DNA from: a virus
Direction: 5' to 3' (one strand)
DNA length: 49,922 nt
IMG/VR virus record: IMGVR_UViG_3300042987_001073
Coordinates: 1-49,922 of that record
Positions 1-11,000 of this stretch are shown piece by piece. Positions within the stretch are counted from its first letter, which is position 1. Each line of letters begins with the position of its first letter. Under the pieces are notes generated by a model, which was not told where the DNA came from, did no database searches, and was given only the letters and a program-made list of their open reading frames with translations. Made by a program: the position numbers and the translations under genes.

Positions 1-2232
1 CGTCAACTCTCCGTTGCGCGAGACAGACGGCATTTCTGCCGCTGTGACGACGCGCGTCATGAAGTCTTGCAGGAACCGACGGTTCTGCGGAGCAGTAAAG
101 TCGCCACCCTGATAAAGTTGAACACCTTCCGGGCCAAGCGCTTGGGCATCACGCACAGCCCGTTCTGTCGCACTCATCTGCGCAATGGCGCTGCGATTAG
201 ACAGATCGGCAAATCGCTGTGCTTGCTGTGGCGCAAGGCTTTGCGCCTGCATCACCAGAACCGGCTGGCGCATGCCTTGTGCTGCTGGGCCAAGGCTGGC
301 GCGATACGCCTCCGCCCGGTCTGCGAGATCAGGATTGCGGTACACCTCCGCAATCGACATGGTCCGCCCATTGCCGGATATCACCGTGCCGTCGATCAGG
401 ATGATCGGTGCGCCGCGATCAGATGTGCGATCTGGCTGCAATCGAGCCGGGTCAAGCTGACTGGCACGCTCGCGGGCGCCTTGCGTGTATTCTGCCCTAG
501 ACCGGTCACGTGGCTGCAACGATCCTTCGGCCAACCGCAGATCATCCAACTCGACAACGACCGGAACCGCCTCGATCTCCATTGACCCGTCAGGCGTGAC
601 GATGCGTTGTGGCGCCGGTTGTGCGACCGGTTTCATGTCCGGTTGCGCAAGCGGCTCTAGCGTTGGCTCTTGCTGGGGTTCCTGGTCACGCCGACGGGCT
701 GCAGTGTCCGGTTCCCTGTCCGGTTGACGGGATGCGGCCAATGTATCAGCAAGCTGTGACAGCCACTGTGGGTCCAGCGGCCTATTGGTGTTGGCTGGCA
801 CCAGATCGGCAAACGGATTGCCACCGGGTGGCGCTGGATCGGCCGCTACGGGTGCCGCTGGCGCCGGCACTGGTGTCGATGCCTGATCGACCTGTGGCAT
901 TGGCGCCGATGCTGCTGGCGCCGCTGGCGCCGCTGGCGCTGCGGGTGCAGCTTGTGGCGCAGAAGCCGCTGGCGTGGCCGCTGGCGGCGAAACCGGCTCT
1001 TGGCTAGGATACCATGGCAGAACCGGCTCTTGCCGCTGTGCGGGCTCCTGAGCGGCTTCTGGCGCTTGTGGCTGTGTCGGCTGCGTTCCAGATTGTGATG
1101 CGCCACGGCGTCCAGCTGCCGACCTGATCATGCCGGAGCCGATTTGGCGGATGATTTCCGTAAGGCCGCCTACGCCCGCGCCAACGCTTGCCTCCTTCCA
1201 GAAGTTCTCGCCTAGAACCTGCCCAGAGTTATACATTTCCCTAGCAATCAGGTCCTGCAAGAAGCCCTGGCCGCCTTCCTGGACGCCTTCAATAAGAGCT
1301 TGAATACCGATGCGGCCGATAGCTTGAGATATCGGACCACTAAGCGCAGATGGAATCGGAACTGGAAGTCGTCCAAGCAGCACCTGAATTGGCAGCAAGT
1401 CGGTTGATCCAGGCCCAATGCCAAGCAATCCCGACGATATGATCTGATCCTGAGTGAGACCGGGCCGACCAGCCGCACGCTCTTTCCGGTCGTAGTCAAC
1501 TGCGCGCTGCGTTGCCTCGCCAACGCCCATCGAGGAAAACACGGCCAGACCGCCGACAGGTCCAGTCAGAGCAGCAATCGGCAGTCCGAAGGCAACAGAC
1601 CCGAGACCTTGCCCGACCTGACGCCCGTAAGCTTCCTCATATCCAGGCGCAGCCGGAAAAATGCCCTTGGCATATTCCTGCATCGCCTCGCCGGTTTGGA
1701 AAAGCGAGCGCTCTTGTACCGGCGTTGGATTTGCAACCCATTGCTGATCAAGAACTCTGCCAAGACCTTCCCTTGCGCGAGCGCGCTGCTCTGGCGTCAT
1801 CTGACTGTAGCCAGCAACGTCCATCCGAGGATCAATCGGCTCGCCGCGATCAGCTTGGTCCAGCAGTGCTAGGCGCTCGCGCACGCGCTCTGCGGCACCT
1901 CGTTGTGTCGCCGCTGCATAGACATCGGGTGCCTGCACTGCCGTGCCAGCGCTTTGCACAATGCCAGGAATAACGCCTTTGACAACTTCGGCGTATTGCT
2001 GCGGATCGGTCCATCCGCCCGGCGTTTGTGATTGTGCGCTTGGCGATACCGGCGGCGCTGGCGGCTTTGGCGGGAACAACTCCCCGTGCACGATTGTTCC
2101 CGGTATCGGAAGGTAAGACACATCCGGTTTGGCGGCATCTACAACAGTTCCTACGGGCTGAGCCGCAGCATCGGGTGCATTCTGTGCCACTCCAGGGCGC
2201 GGAATGAGATCGTCAAATGGATTGCCAGCCAT
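1..2232 (-). CDS. Polyvalent virion protein with ddrB-like ParB domain (partial, cut by left edge)
   Basis: The open frame runs from ATG at 2232 off the left end: 744 codons with no stop. Residues 1-380 contain a hydrophobic, glycine-rich stretch around 195-300. An Ala/Pro-rich linker follows (about 380-465) with Ala-Pro-Ala repeats. At about 545-700 lies a domain with the ddrB-type ParB signature: DRSRAEYTQGARERASQLDP, then PIILIDG and SGNGRTMSI. This domain is typical of phage polyvalent proteins, giant proteins thought to enter the host with the DNA; the missing C-terminus probably carries more enzymatic domains. The N-terminal motif NPFDDLIP recurs as NPFADLVP near residue 471. It is the last gene of the late operon visible here, 3 bp after the 2236-4656 gene. 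Domain recognition is from motifs only. Confidence 0.8.
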   Translation of the reverse strand, partial: MAGNPFDDLIPRPGVAQNAPDAAAQPVGTVVDAAKPDVSYLPIPGTIVHGELFPPKPPAPPVSPSAQSQTPGGWTDPQQYAEVVKGVIPGIVQSAGTAVQAPDVYAAATQRGAAERVRERLALLDQADRGEPIDPRMDVAGYSQMTPEQRARAREGLGRVLDQQWVANPTPVQERSLFQTGEAMQEYAKGIFPAAPGYEEAYGRQVGQGLGSVAFGLPIAALTGPVGGLAVFSSMGVGEATQRAVDYDRKERAAGRPGLTQDQIISSGLLGIGPGSTDLLPIQVLLGRLPVPIPSALSGPISQAIGRIGIQALIEGVQEGGQGFLQDLIAREMYNSGQVLGENFWKEASVGAGVGGLTEIIRQIGSGMIRSAAGRRGASQSGTQPTQPQAPEAAQEPAQRQEPVLPWYPSQEPVSPPAATPAASAPQAAPAAPAAPAAPAASAPMPQVDQASTPVPAPAAPVAADPAPPGGNPFADLVPANTNRPLDPQWLSQLADTLAASRQPDREPDTAARRRDQEPQQEPTLEPLAQPDMKPVAQPAPQRIVTPDGSMEIEAVPVVVELDDLRLAEGSLQPRDRSRAEYTQGARERASQLDPARLQPDRTSDRGAPIILIDGTVISGNGRTMSIAEVYRNPDLADRAEAYRASLGPAAQGMRQPVLVMQAQSLAPQQAQRFADLSNRSAIAQMSATERAVRDAQALGPEGVQLYQGGDFTAPQNRRFLQDFMTRVVTAAEMPSVSRNGELT

Positions 2233-2235
2233 GCG

Positions 2236-4656
2236 CTACAGTTTCCCCGGATCGATACCTAGTTCACGCAGGCGCTTTTCAACATCAGACCGCTTGGCCC
2301 CGCGCGCCAGTGCGTTGCGAGCTTGCGATAGATACCGCGCTTCGTTGCCAGATGCGGGTTTCGGAAGCAATTCCGCCGTGCTGACGTTTGCGGTTGTCCC
2401 CGCTGATCCAATTGCTGGGCGCCGCACCGTGTTCTCGCCAACCTGACGCGCTTGCGTCACCTGATTGACGGCGCGCAACGTGTCGAGTTGCTGTGTTGGA
2501 TTGGTTTCTGTCAGCAACGGCATCATGCGCTGGTTGCGGTTCGCATTCATCCGTGCTGCCGCCCATTCGCCAGCAGCTGCTATGGCCGTTTTCGGGTTTA
2601 GAAGTTCCCACGCCGACCTGAACCGAGGCGCCCAATTGAGATCGTCAATTGCTTCGCGCAATGGCGTGGTTTGCGATCCAAACTGACTGGCGTATGTCCG
2701 ATGCATGGCATGCTCTGCATCGATTACCGCGTAGAGGCGAGCAGCGTCCTCTCGACCAAGCACGCGCTCGATGACCTGCCGCGCCGCCGGCAAACGCAGG
2801 ACACGCGTCAGGTTATGCGTCTCGCCTTGATTTGCAAGCATATCGTTCAGAGAGCGCACAAGGCCAACCCGGAACAACTCTTGCCGCGCTGTGCCAGCCC
2901 TGACCAACGCCTCACCATCTGTCGTTGGCTGACCAGCCTGACGCGCCTGCTGGATCATACGCTCACCGCGCCGCACCAAGTCGACCGCGTCGGTGAACTC
3001 TGACAGGTTCTCGCGAGATGCCGCGTTCAGCCTCAGCGCTTGTCGTGCACCGGCCTCAAGTGCATCCTCAGCAGCCTTGCCGTCTCGCCACAGATCGTTG
3101 GCGACAGCCCAAAGCGGATTGGTCTGTCTAACCTCGTCGTCCAATTCTTTCTTGAGTTGAGTTAAAGCGCGGAATAGCGGAGACCCAGGCTTAGCGTCGG
3201 TTAGGCGCTGTTGCAAATTCTGGCGCGCGTTGATGTAACCCTCAAGCGTCTGAGGCGGCCATCGCGTCGGCGTGCTCGAAAGCGGTCCGTTTGCGGGCGT
3301 CATCATGTCGTCCAGCGCCTGCCGAACGCCATCAGGAACCGGGCCGCGCTGCGTATCGTATCGCCGCGTCCACCGGTCGAAGATCGGCAGCAAGCTGAAT
3401 GGCTGCTCGTTCGCATAAGCAGCCCGGTACGCATTCGATCCTGCCCGCTCAAGATCGCTGGCATGGCGCGCAGCGACTCCATCGTAGTCAGCTGATCCTA
3501 TCACGCGCTCGAATGCGTTGCGCAAACGCCCGTTGGCCCCGATCTGACGTTCGATCAGGTTCTCGCGCGCAATCGACTTGGCTTGTCCCGGCGTTGCGGC
3601 AGCCGCCCTCATCGTCATCTGGGTGTTGTCGCCGGAGCCTGTCCGGATCATGCCGGCTCGATCGACAAGGTTAAGCGGCCCAAGATGCCTTTCGGCAAGC
3701 TCATCCAAAAGCGTTTGGACGGAGCGTGCGCCAGGGCCGGTGCCATTACCAGCCGCTCGCATGGCTGCACTGATGTCGGCGGCGGATTCGCCGTCGATTG
3801 CACGCCGAACCACCTGCTCGACCTGATCCGCCGTCCAAGGCTGGCGATTGCCCCAAAATCGACGACCACCCGCCACAGCCGTTGTGTCGGGGAACTCGCG
3901 CAGAATTTGACCGATCACATCATCCGGCGTGATGCGGTCTCGCTCCAGCGATCGAGCTATCGCAACAAGCGAACCGGCAGTTGCGTCGCTGGTCTCAGCG
4001 TTTGCTGCGGCACGCGCGCCCATCACGTTCTGCGCAGCACGGCCAATGGCATGGCCTGCCGCACCCATCGGAGCGCCAAGCGTGGCACCAATGCCAGCAC
4101 CCTTGACCGCCCCCGTTACGCGTTTCAGGGCGGCAGAGCCGAGATCGTCATCCTCGTTGACGTCGGCGTGGCCAGCGCCAGATAGACCACCGTAGGTCAG
4201 ACCCAGCTTGGCACCTTGCGCCATGGCGCCACCGATGCCGGCAACCTCGGATGGCAGCATGGCCGCTTCGATGCCGCGCGCAACGCCAGTTCCGGCTCTC
4301 GCCATGCGCGGCGCTGCCGCACTGATTGCCGTTGATCCGGCCCGCAAACCAGCCGCTATGCCACCCGATGCCACCATTGGCACTATGCCGCCGACAATCT
4401 CGCCGGCAAAATGCGTCCATGGGTTCGCCTTGCGCGATTGCTCGCGGCGCTCTTTGTCAAATCCGAGCTTGTCATCAAACCCAAAGGTCGCGCCTTCCAC
4501 AGCGCCTCGACCGAGACTTTCAAAGGCGCTAACTGGCTCGTTTGACAGCAACTTTGATGCCGTCGACCGAAACGCTTCTGGAGACGACAGGTCTATTGCT
4601 TGCGGGTCGTTGCTGACTGGTGTCAGCGGGTCAGCAAGGTCGATCTCATCGGCCAT
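2236..4656 (-). CDS. Large internal virion / DNA-ejection protein (putative)
   Basis: Encodes 806 aa from ATG 4656. The N-terminal third has alternating Gly/Ala-rich hydrophobic segments (about residues 85-215) that could insert into membrane; the remainder is charged, Arg/Gln-rich and probably alpha-helical. It sits between a 957-aa virion protein and the polyvalent protein, the position occupied by ejection proteins in P22/T7-like phages. No enzymatic motif is visible. The assignment as internal virion protein rests on size, composition and position. Confidence 0.6.
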   Translation of the reverse strand: MADEIDLADPLTPVSNDPQAIDLSSPEAFRSTASKLLSNEPVSAFESLGRGAVEGATFGFDDKLGFDKERREQSRKANPWTHFAGEIVGGIVPMVASGGIAAGLRAGSTAISAAAPRMARAGTGVARGIEAAMLPSEVAGIGGAMAQGAKLGLTYGGLSGAGHADVNEDDDLGSAALKRVTGAVKGAGIGATLGAPMGAAGHAIGRAAQNVMGARAAANAETSDATAGSLVAIARSLERDRITPDDVIGQILREFPDTTAVAGGRRFWGNRQPWTADQVEQVVRRAIDGESAADISAAMRAAGNGTGPGARSVQTLLDELAERHLGPLNLVDRAGMIRTGSGDNTQMTMRAAAATPGQAKSIARENLIERQIGANGRLRNAFERVIGSADYDGVAARHASDLERAGSNAYRAAYANEQPFSLLPIFDRWTRRYDTQRGPVPDGVRQALDDMMTPANGPLSSTPTRWPPQTLEGYINARQNLQQRLTDAKPGSPLFRALTQLKKELDDEVRQTNPLWAVANDLWRDGKAAEDALEAGARQALRLNAASRENLSEFTDAVDLVRRGERMIQQARQAGQPTTDGEALVRAGTARQELFRVGLVRSLNDMLANQGETHNLTRVLRLPAARQVIERVLGREDAARLYAVIDAEHAMHRTYASQFGSQTTPLREAIDDLNWAPRFRSAWELLNPKTAIAAAGEWAAARMNANRNQRMMPLLTETNPTQQLDTLRAVNQVTQARQVGENTVRRPAIGSAGTTANVSTAELLPKPASGNEARYLSQARNALARGAKRSDVEKRLRELGIDPGKL

Positions 4657-4668
4657 GATTGATCATCC

Positions 4669-7542
4669 TCACCTAATGATCGGGATAGGATTGCCGTCAA
4701 GATCACCGATGCTACCGAAAAAGCCGCGTTTATAGCTGTTTTCCGGAGCCTCCGGCAGGCTCGTACCATTTTTCATGAAGACTCGTCCCTTGTATTGAAC
4801 CAGCCCATCTGGCGCAGCCAAAAGCTTCTGACGATCGGCTTCCGATATCTGTGGCGCAGCCGGACGCTGTTGTGTCGTCCCCTGGGCAGCATTGCTAGGC
4901 GCGATTGATCCTGATGGCGCCGCTGATGCCGATGCAGGTGCCGCCCCCGAGGCGCCACCCGGTGGCGGAATTTGCTTGTTGACCTGTTCCTCGATTGCAG
5001 CGTTGTCGGGACGGCGACCCTTTGCGTAATACTGCTGACGGTAGGACTCTATCAAAGCATTGCGTTCAGCTACGCGGCGCAAGCTATCGAGCATCGGGCC
5101 AATTGCGGTAGGATCGCGCGCAAGGTCCGGCAATCCTTTTTGAACGAACTCGATATCTGCATTGGACAGCGGCTTGAGCTTTGACGCTGCGGCAAGAACA
5201 AAATCTTGCATCTTGGCTCTGAACTGCTCGGAACTGGAAATCCTGCTCGTGTCGACGTCAAGACCAAGAAGACGAGCCACCTTTGCCACAGCCAGCCGTT
5301 GGTCCGCCAGAGCGCCAGCATACATGTTCTCTGACAGCGCTTTCATTTCGTCGATTGTGCGAACGATGCCGCGAGATTCGTCGACCGTCTTGATCGACTC
5401 GGTTAGCAGCTTTGGCGTGTCTTTTGCGTATTCTTTTGCTGCGATGTCGGCGTACTGATCTGTCCCCGCATCTGGTGGCGTGACCCATTGCCCTGTCCGC
5501 GCGTCGAATATCCGCTTGTTCGGGTCGACCTGGATAATTTTTGCAAGGTCTGCGGCGGCGCGCTGCGTCTCCGTTTGCTGCTTGAGTTGGTTAATCTGAT
5601 ATGGATGCAACGCTTCAGCGCGCGTATTCTCAGACTCGCGCAGTTGTTGCGCGCGATTGGCAAGATCAAGCTTGGCCTTCTCGATTTGCTGCTCGCGCTG
5701 GCTCTTGCGATGGGCTGAGACGCCTTCAATGCCGGCCTGCAATCCTTGGCCAATATGGATTCCGGTGGTTCCTTTGCCGCCCTCGCGTGACCCGATCATC
5801 ATAGCCGCGCCAGCGCGCATCAAAGCATCGCGGCCTTCATCAGACCTGATCCACGACAACGTGCGATCGAAAATACCCTGCTGAGAGGCTGGCGCTGGTG
5901 CCGGTGGCGCAGATTGATTGCCAGATGGATTGAGTGGGCCTTGCCCCATGGTTGGGGGTGGCGGGGCGGCATAGACGGTTCCGTCACCCGGTGGCGCACC
6001 AATCGACTGCTGCCGGACTGGAACATCCGTTATAGGCGGGAGATCATGCCCTTGCGGCATCAGTGGCGTGTTAGGCGGCAGTGGATTGGCCGCACGCTCA
6101 CGCGCAATCTCAACCAATGCCGGCATCGGCGCGGATGGAGGTGTAGGACCAGCGTCGTACAGGCCGGCGGGGTCGTTCAGACCACGAGGGCCTGGGTCCT
6201 GCCATGCGTCGTACGAACCAGCCGGGTCATTGTCATCGACACCACCGCCCGCAGCCCGGTATTGAACAGCGCCGCCAGTCGCAAGGTTGAACAGCCCAGC
6301 GATGCTTGACGAAAGGCCAGACATGGCATCGCCGAAACCAGACATCGATGTGCCAAAACCAGACGATAGATTGGCCATTGGACTGCCGTAGTCCACAGTT
6401 GTGTTCCACCCGCCAGGGCCTGTCGACGAGTTGAGGTATTTACCCAGGCCGTCAGCGCCCTTGCTGATGCCGCCAGCCGCACCTTTGACCGCCTTTGCTG
6501 TGTCGTTGACCTCTCTCCAATGATCGGCGAACCCCTTTTCTTTCTCACCGCCACCCATATTCATGCCGCCCATTTGCACCGGAGCAGACGGCTGCAAGCC
6601 GAAGCGACCTTGGTTGAGATTGAATTGAGGAACGTAACCGATACCGCCACCTGCAGCCCGGTGTGGAACGCGGCCACCACTGGCCAACATGCTGGCAATA
6701 GCCAAACCCGCACCAATCGCTTGTGACCACGTATTCGGCGAGCCGCCAGTGGCCGTCCCGGTCGATGTGCCGGACGAGTTTGTGGTTGACCCGAGATTTG
6801 GCGTTGCCGAGCCAAGAATGCCTGCGAGCCACTGCTGGGTTTGGAACGGATAGGCGCTCTGCGCTTGCGCATTCGCGCTTGCGGCATCGAGAACGCCCTG
6901 CTGGTTCTGTTGCTGCTGGCCGCCGATGCCAAGCAATGCGCTGGTATCGGTATAGGCAAGCTGGCCAAGGTTGCCCATGATGCCAGACGTTTGCAGAGAC
7001 CGCGCCGCCTCGTTTTGTGCGGCCGACAGCGCGGTGTTGTAGCCTTGCGAGCGCAAGTTGGCCATGATCGGTGATTGAACGCGGGACTGCGCTTCTGCCG
7101 TCAATGCTTGCGCGACCGCTTCACGATCTCCACCAAGCGAGCCACGCATCCGCGCATCGCCGACAATGCCTGATTGCTGCCGCTGGTTTTGAACATCGAA
7201 ATCGCGCTGTGTCGCATCAACGACCTGATCGACATACGGATTGTAGTAGTTTTCGATGTTCCCCGAGATGTCGCCAGCGCCAGCGCGCGCATAGCCTGCC
7301 GCCTCGTTGATGTAGGGCGATGCGATGCCACCCCTGATCTGGTTGAAAGCGGCCTGCTGATCTGGCGTAAACCCAGCGACCTGCTGAGAAGTGGCCGGGT
7401 TCCAAGCCGTTCCTGCCGTCGTCTCGGCGCCAGCAATCAGACGCTTGTAGGCATCGATCGTCTCCTGATCAGCCGGACGTATCGTAGACGTTTGATTTTG
7501 CGTCCGCGTCTCTGTCTTTTTATTGCTGCCGCTGCTGCACAT
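4669..7542 (-). CDS. Large virion protein, probable internal/ejection protein
   Basis: Encodes 957 aa from ATG 7542. The N-terminus (residues 1-200) is Gln/Ala/Asn-rich and has the pattern seen in many podovirus internal proteins: polar start, NPATSQQVAGFTPDQQAAF, then a YYNPYVDQVV motif. The centre is Gly/Pro-rich and holds two copies of a HRAAGGG / YRAAGGG motif that recurs in neighbouring virion proteins. The C-terminal third (from about 560) is helical and charged, with a Ser/Ala/Pro-rich tail. The function is inferred from composition and gene order. It is separated from the GNAT gene by 5 bp. Confidence 0.6.
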   Translation of the reverse strand: MCSSGSNKKTETRTQNQTSTIRPADQETIDAYKRLIAGAETTAGTAWNPATSQQVAGFTPDQQAAFNQIRGGIASPYINEAAGYARAGAGDISGNIENYYNPYVDQVVDATQRDFDVQNQRQQSGIVGDARMRGSLGGDREAVAQALTAEAQSRVQSPIMANLRSQGYNTALSAAQNEAARSLQTSGIMGNLGQLAYTDTSALLGIGGQQQQNQQGVLDAASANAQAQSAYPFQTQQWLAGILGSATPNLGSTTNSSGTSTGTATGGSPNTWSQAIGAGLAIASMLASGGRVPHRAAGGGIGYVPQFNLNQGRFGLQPSAPVQMGGMNMGGGEKEKGFADHWREVNDTAKAVKGAAGGISKGADGLGKYLNSSTGPGGWNTTVDYGSPMANLSSGFGTSMSGFGDAMSGLSSSIAGLFNLATGGAVQYRAAGGGVDDNDPAGSYDAWQDPGPRGLNDPAGLYDAGPTPPSAPMPALVEIARERAANPLPPNTPLMPQGHDLPPITDVPVRQQSIGAPPGDGTVYAAPPPPTMGQGPLNPSGNQSAPPAPAPASQQGIFDRTLSWIRSDEGRDALMRAGAAMMIGSREGGKGTTGIHIGQGLQAGIEGVSAHRKSQREQQIEKAKLDLANRAQQLRESENTRAEALHPYQINQLKQQTETQRAAADLAKIIQVDPNKRIFDARTGQWVTPPDAGTDQYADIAAKEYAKDTPKLLTESIKTVDESRGIVRTIDEMKALSENMYAGALADQRLAVAKVARLLGLDVDTSRISSSEQFRAKMQDFVLAAASKLKPLSNADIEFVQKGLPDLARDPTAIGPMLDSLRRVAERNALIESYRQQYYAKGRRPDNAAIEEQVNKQIPPPGGASGAAPASASAAPSGSIAPSNAAQGTTQQRPAAPQISEADRQKLLAAPDGLVQYKGRVFMKNGTSLPEAPENSYKRGFFGSIGDLDGNPIPIIR

Positions 7543-7547
7543 GCCGG

Positions 7548-8018
7548 TCAGGCTCCTGCGATGAAGAACGCGCCAACTGGCTCACCTAAACGACGCCGCA
7601 ACAGTTCGATCTTGGCCTTGGTTCGGTGGTTTGACACCGCTCCAATCAGCAACGGAATGCCGATCTTTGCCGCACACTCCTTGGCAAAATCAATCAGCAT
7701 CTTGGCGTTGTTCGACCGCCTGAACTCAGGCAACACGAACGAGCTTAACTCTTGAAGAACGTCTTGATCGGAATACCACATGCCGCCAAGCTGCATGATG
7801 ATGATGCCCTCAAGAGCATGCGGCTCGCCGATCACACCAATCAGTCCCCCAGTGCGCTCGAAATGACTGGCGATGACGGCCTTGACCCTGCTCTCACTCA
7901 ACTCGAAGATGCCGTTCTCGGCATGTAGCTCTCGGCACAGGAACATGATCTGATCGTAGTCGACCGGCTCCGCAAACCGCACTCGCGATTGCACAGAGCC
8001 CGATGGTTCCGTTGTCAT
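7548..8018 (-). CDS. GNAT-family N-acetyltransferase
   Basis: 156 aa from ATG 8018, chosen because it lies 7 bp after the stop of the preceding gene; an upstream in-frame start would overlap that gene by over 130 bp. The sequence reads as a compact GNAT fold: an N-terminal REL..E segment, a central strand with GIIIMQLGGMWYS, then LPEFRRSNNAKMLIDFAKE, which matches the acetyl-CoA-binding loop and helix (motif A), and a C-terminal aromatic strand. Small acetyltransferases of this kind occur among structural genes of many podoviruses, but their substrate is not known. Confidence 0.75.
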   Translation of the reverse strand: MTTEPSGSVQSRVRFAEPVDYDQIMFLCRELHAENGIFELSESRVKAVIASHFERTGGLIGVIGEPHALEGIIIMQLGGMWYSDQDVLQELSSFVLPEFRRSNNAKMLIDFAKECAAKIGIPLLIGAVSNHRTKAKIELLRRRLGEPVGAFFIAGA

Positions 8019-8025
8019 GATCTGG

Positions 8026-11000
8026 TCAGTCCGTTGCTGGCGGAGGAAGGGACGCAAGCGTGTTGATCGCGTTCTGCCGCTCCTGCATGATCCAGGCGTC
8101 CAAAACGTCGTGGCCGACATCAATGTCACCGTTGCCAAGGGATGCGACCACCTCGGGTTCAATCACATACTCACCATCGGACAGCGCAACGGGAATTTCT
8201 TGCTCGACAGCACCACCGTCCGCTCGCCTGCGACGCGACAGGCTCATGCCGTACGGCCCCGTGCCGAACATGCGATCCATAATCTTCAGTCCGGCATTGG
8301 TATTGCCCTGACCCATGTGCGAGACGATGTCGGCGGGAATGACGTGACTTCCAGACCGTGCCGTGCCCGGCAATTTGTCTGCTCGGCCACCAGTTGCGCC
8401 ATAAAGCGCGCCGGTAAATGGCTTAGCGCCTATGCCGCCGCCAGCAGCGCGCTCTTCCGGCTCGTCATTAGGAGCCGCTGGGTACGGACCTGGACCATAC
8501 CCTTTGCTTTCCGGGCGCACCGGGTAATCAGCATTGCGCGTCAAAACCCCATTCATGGACGGCGGATAGCTCAGTGTCATGCCGTACTTCTCGGCCATGG
8601 AAAGCCACTCATCGTATGGCATCTTTCCGCCACCTAAAATTCCATACCGATTATCTCGCGCGTCTCCCGTTCTGGACTCATCAAAGCGTTTGCGCATCTC
8701 AGCTTCTGTGCGCTCCATGCGCGGAAAACCGGGTGGGTATTTCATATCGGCATCTGAAGGAGCGCCCATTTTGGCAGCGTCACTTTGCGGCGGACCGTTG
8801 CGAATTTCGTGTTGCAAGGTTCCGGGTTCATTCCAGTTCCACGGCATGAACCCGCCATTCCAGGCGTAGTCAGAAATTGCCGTTCCTCCGGCAACCGACC
8901 CGACCTTGGCGCCGATGGACGAGTTCGCCCAATCCCCAGCTCGCTCGTTAATCGACTCGGACAAAGACAGATCGTATGGATCAACATCTTCGCCACGCCG
9001 CAGCTTCCCAAGTGTATCTCGCAACTCCGCCTGCTCTGCCGGATCGCGAGTGCGCGCAAGTGCACGCTCGACATCTTTGATCTCGGCAGCGTTTCTTGCT
9101 TTGAGAGCATCGGTCATAGCAGATGCATCTGCCGCCGTTTGCGCCGCCTCAGTCTGAGACCTGCCGCGTGGCGTATTCGCCTCCCATGCCCTGTTCTCAC
9201 GCATGGTTTGTCGCGCCGACGGCATGCCGCGAACAGCCGATTGCGCACCATAGGCAGTGCCAGCAAGTCCAGCACCATGAAGCCCGGCCATGCCAAGATG
9301 CTTGGCCGCATCAACATACTCACCATGATCGAACTCGCGCCGCGCGTCAGCGCTCTCCTTGGCTACGCCAGCAGCGCTACTGAATACAGGCGCCTCACTG
9401 ACCGTCTTGTTGAGATCGTATCTCTGACCAGTCGTTAGCGGCGGAAGGCCAACCGATTCCCTGACGTAGTCCAGCGCATCGCCAACGCCATAGGCTGCAC
9501 GATTGTACCACGGCGGCTCCCACGCATGCAGTTCTGGCTTGCGATCGACCTTGCCGCCTTCCGCGCGCGCCACGCGCATAGCCCGCTGCGCAATAACGTC
9601 CTCGACAGGCTCGACATCGACGACGTGCTTAGGATCGGCCGTGCGCAAGATCGTGTCTGCCTGCACGCCAACAGTTGATGGCGTAGCCAGCGACCCGCGC
9701 ACCTCGTTGCCCATCGGATCACGTTCGACGATTGATACCGGTTCCTCGCCGGTCTGTTGCATAATGCGAGCAACGTCGTCCTTGCTCATCGGCCCAAGGC
9801 CAAGCACCTCGTTCTCGCGCCGCGAATTAGACGCCTCGACAACCTCGCGCGCGCTAATGCGCATGGGATCGAAGTGGAACACGCCACGCGGGGTCTCGAC
9901 GCGCTCCATGCCAGGAGGTAGCGGCAGCTCCTCAGTTCCGGCCGGAAACATTTGCGCTATGCGCCGACCTTCGATCAGTTGGCGCTGTTGAGCCAGAAGC
10001 GACTCAGGCGTCTCTGGCATCGTAATGCCCGTGTCATCGACGCTGCCGCCATTGGCGTATGTCATGCGGCCCACTCCCGTCATGCGGTCCATCATCCTGC
10101 CAACTAACGCGGTGTCGTTTCCGCGATCCTTATCTGCTTGTGTCGCCACCAGCGAAACGGGAGACGCAAACCGACCAGCGCCGCCTTCTGGATATTTTAC
10201 CTCTCCGCCATCGGCGCGCTTGAGGTACGGCACTGACGCTGCTGCCATCTGCAATCCTCCGGATGCGTCGCCAAGCGGCCTGTGATCGTGACGTAGAGGC
10301 TCAAACTTGATGCCTTCGTCTTCTTTCTGTGGTGACGACTTCGGCGAAATCAACGATGCAATTCGCATCGCCTTGGATACCGCGTCACCACCAAACATCG
10401 ACTCACTTGCGCTTGGCTTTGGCACAGCCGTAGATGCGTCTGGCGCGCTTGATGCCGCAGCGTAAGTCGTAGGCGGAGCCGTCTGCGGTGGAGATGCTGG
10501 CACCGGGTTGCCATAAAAGCCACCCGGTTGCGCTTCTGCGTCCTGACTTGCGACGCGAACCGGCGCGGGCTCTTTTCCATACCGCTCGTTGGGCGTCAGA
10601 AACCATTCACCGTTGATGTTGGTAAAATTGCCGTCGGCCACTGCCCGTGTGGCCCAATTCGGAACCAACACCTCGCCATGCCCCGGCACGGTCATGCGCA
10701 CGGCAGAGCGCACCAGAGACGGGTCCTTTTCGTAATAGGCGCGCATTCCAGCAGGTGAGAAAAAATGCGTCTGTCCCGCCTGCAAAGGGCCACTTCCGCT
10801 CGCTATGCGATCGTATTCTGCGCCCCACTTGTCGATGGCCTGGGGCGTGACCTCGTGCCAGCGATGGCCTAACGCAACTGGATCATAGTGGCGTAGATGA
10901 CGAGTGGGGTCGCCACCTTCTGTGGCCAGCCTGTTGTGAAACGCATGCCCCACGGCAACAGAGCCTGCTCCACGCTGCTCTAGCTGCATAATGGCAGCGG

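Noticed and set aside
909-951. Short GC-rich tandem repeat resembling a microsatellite
   Set aside because: It encodes the Ala-Pro-Ala linker of the polyvalent protein; explained by protein composition.
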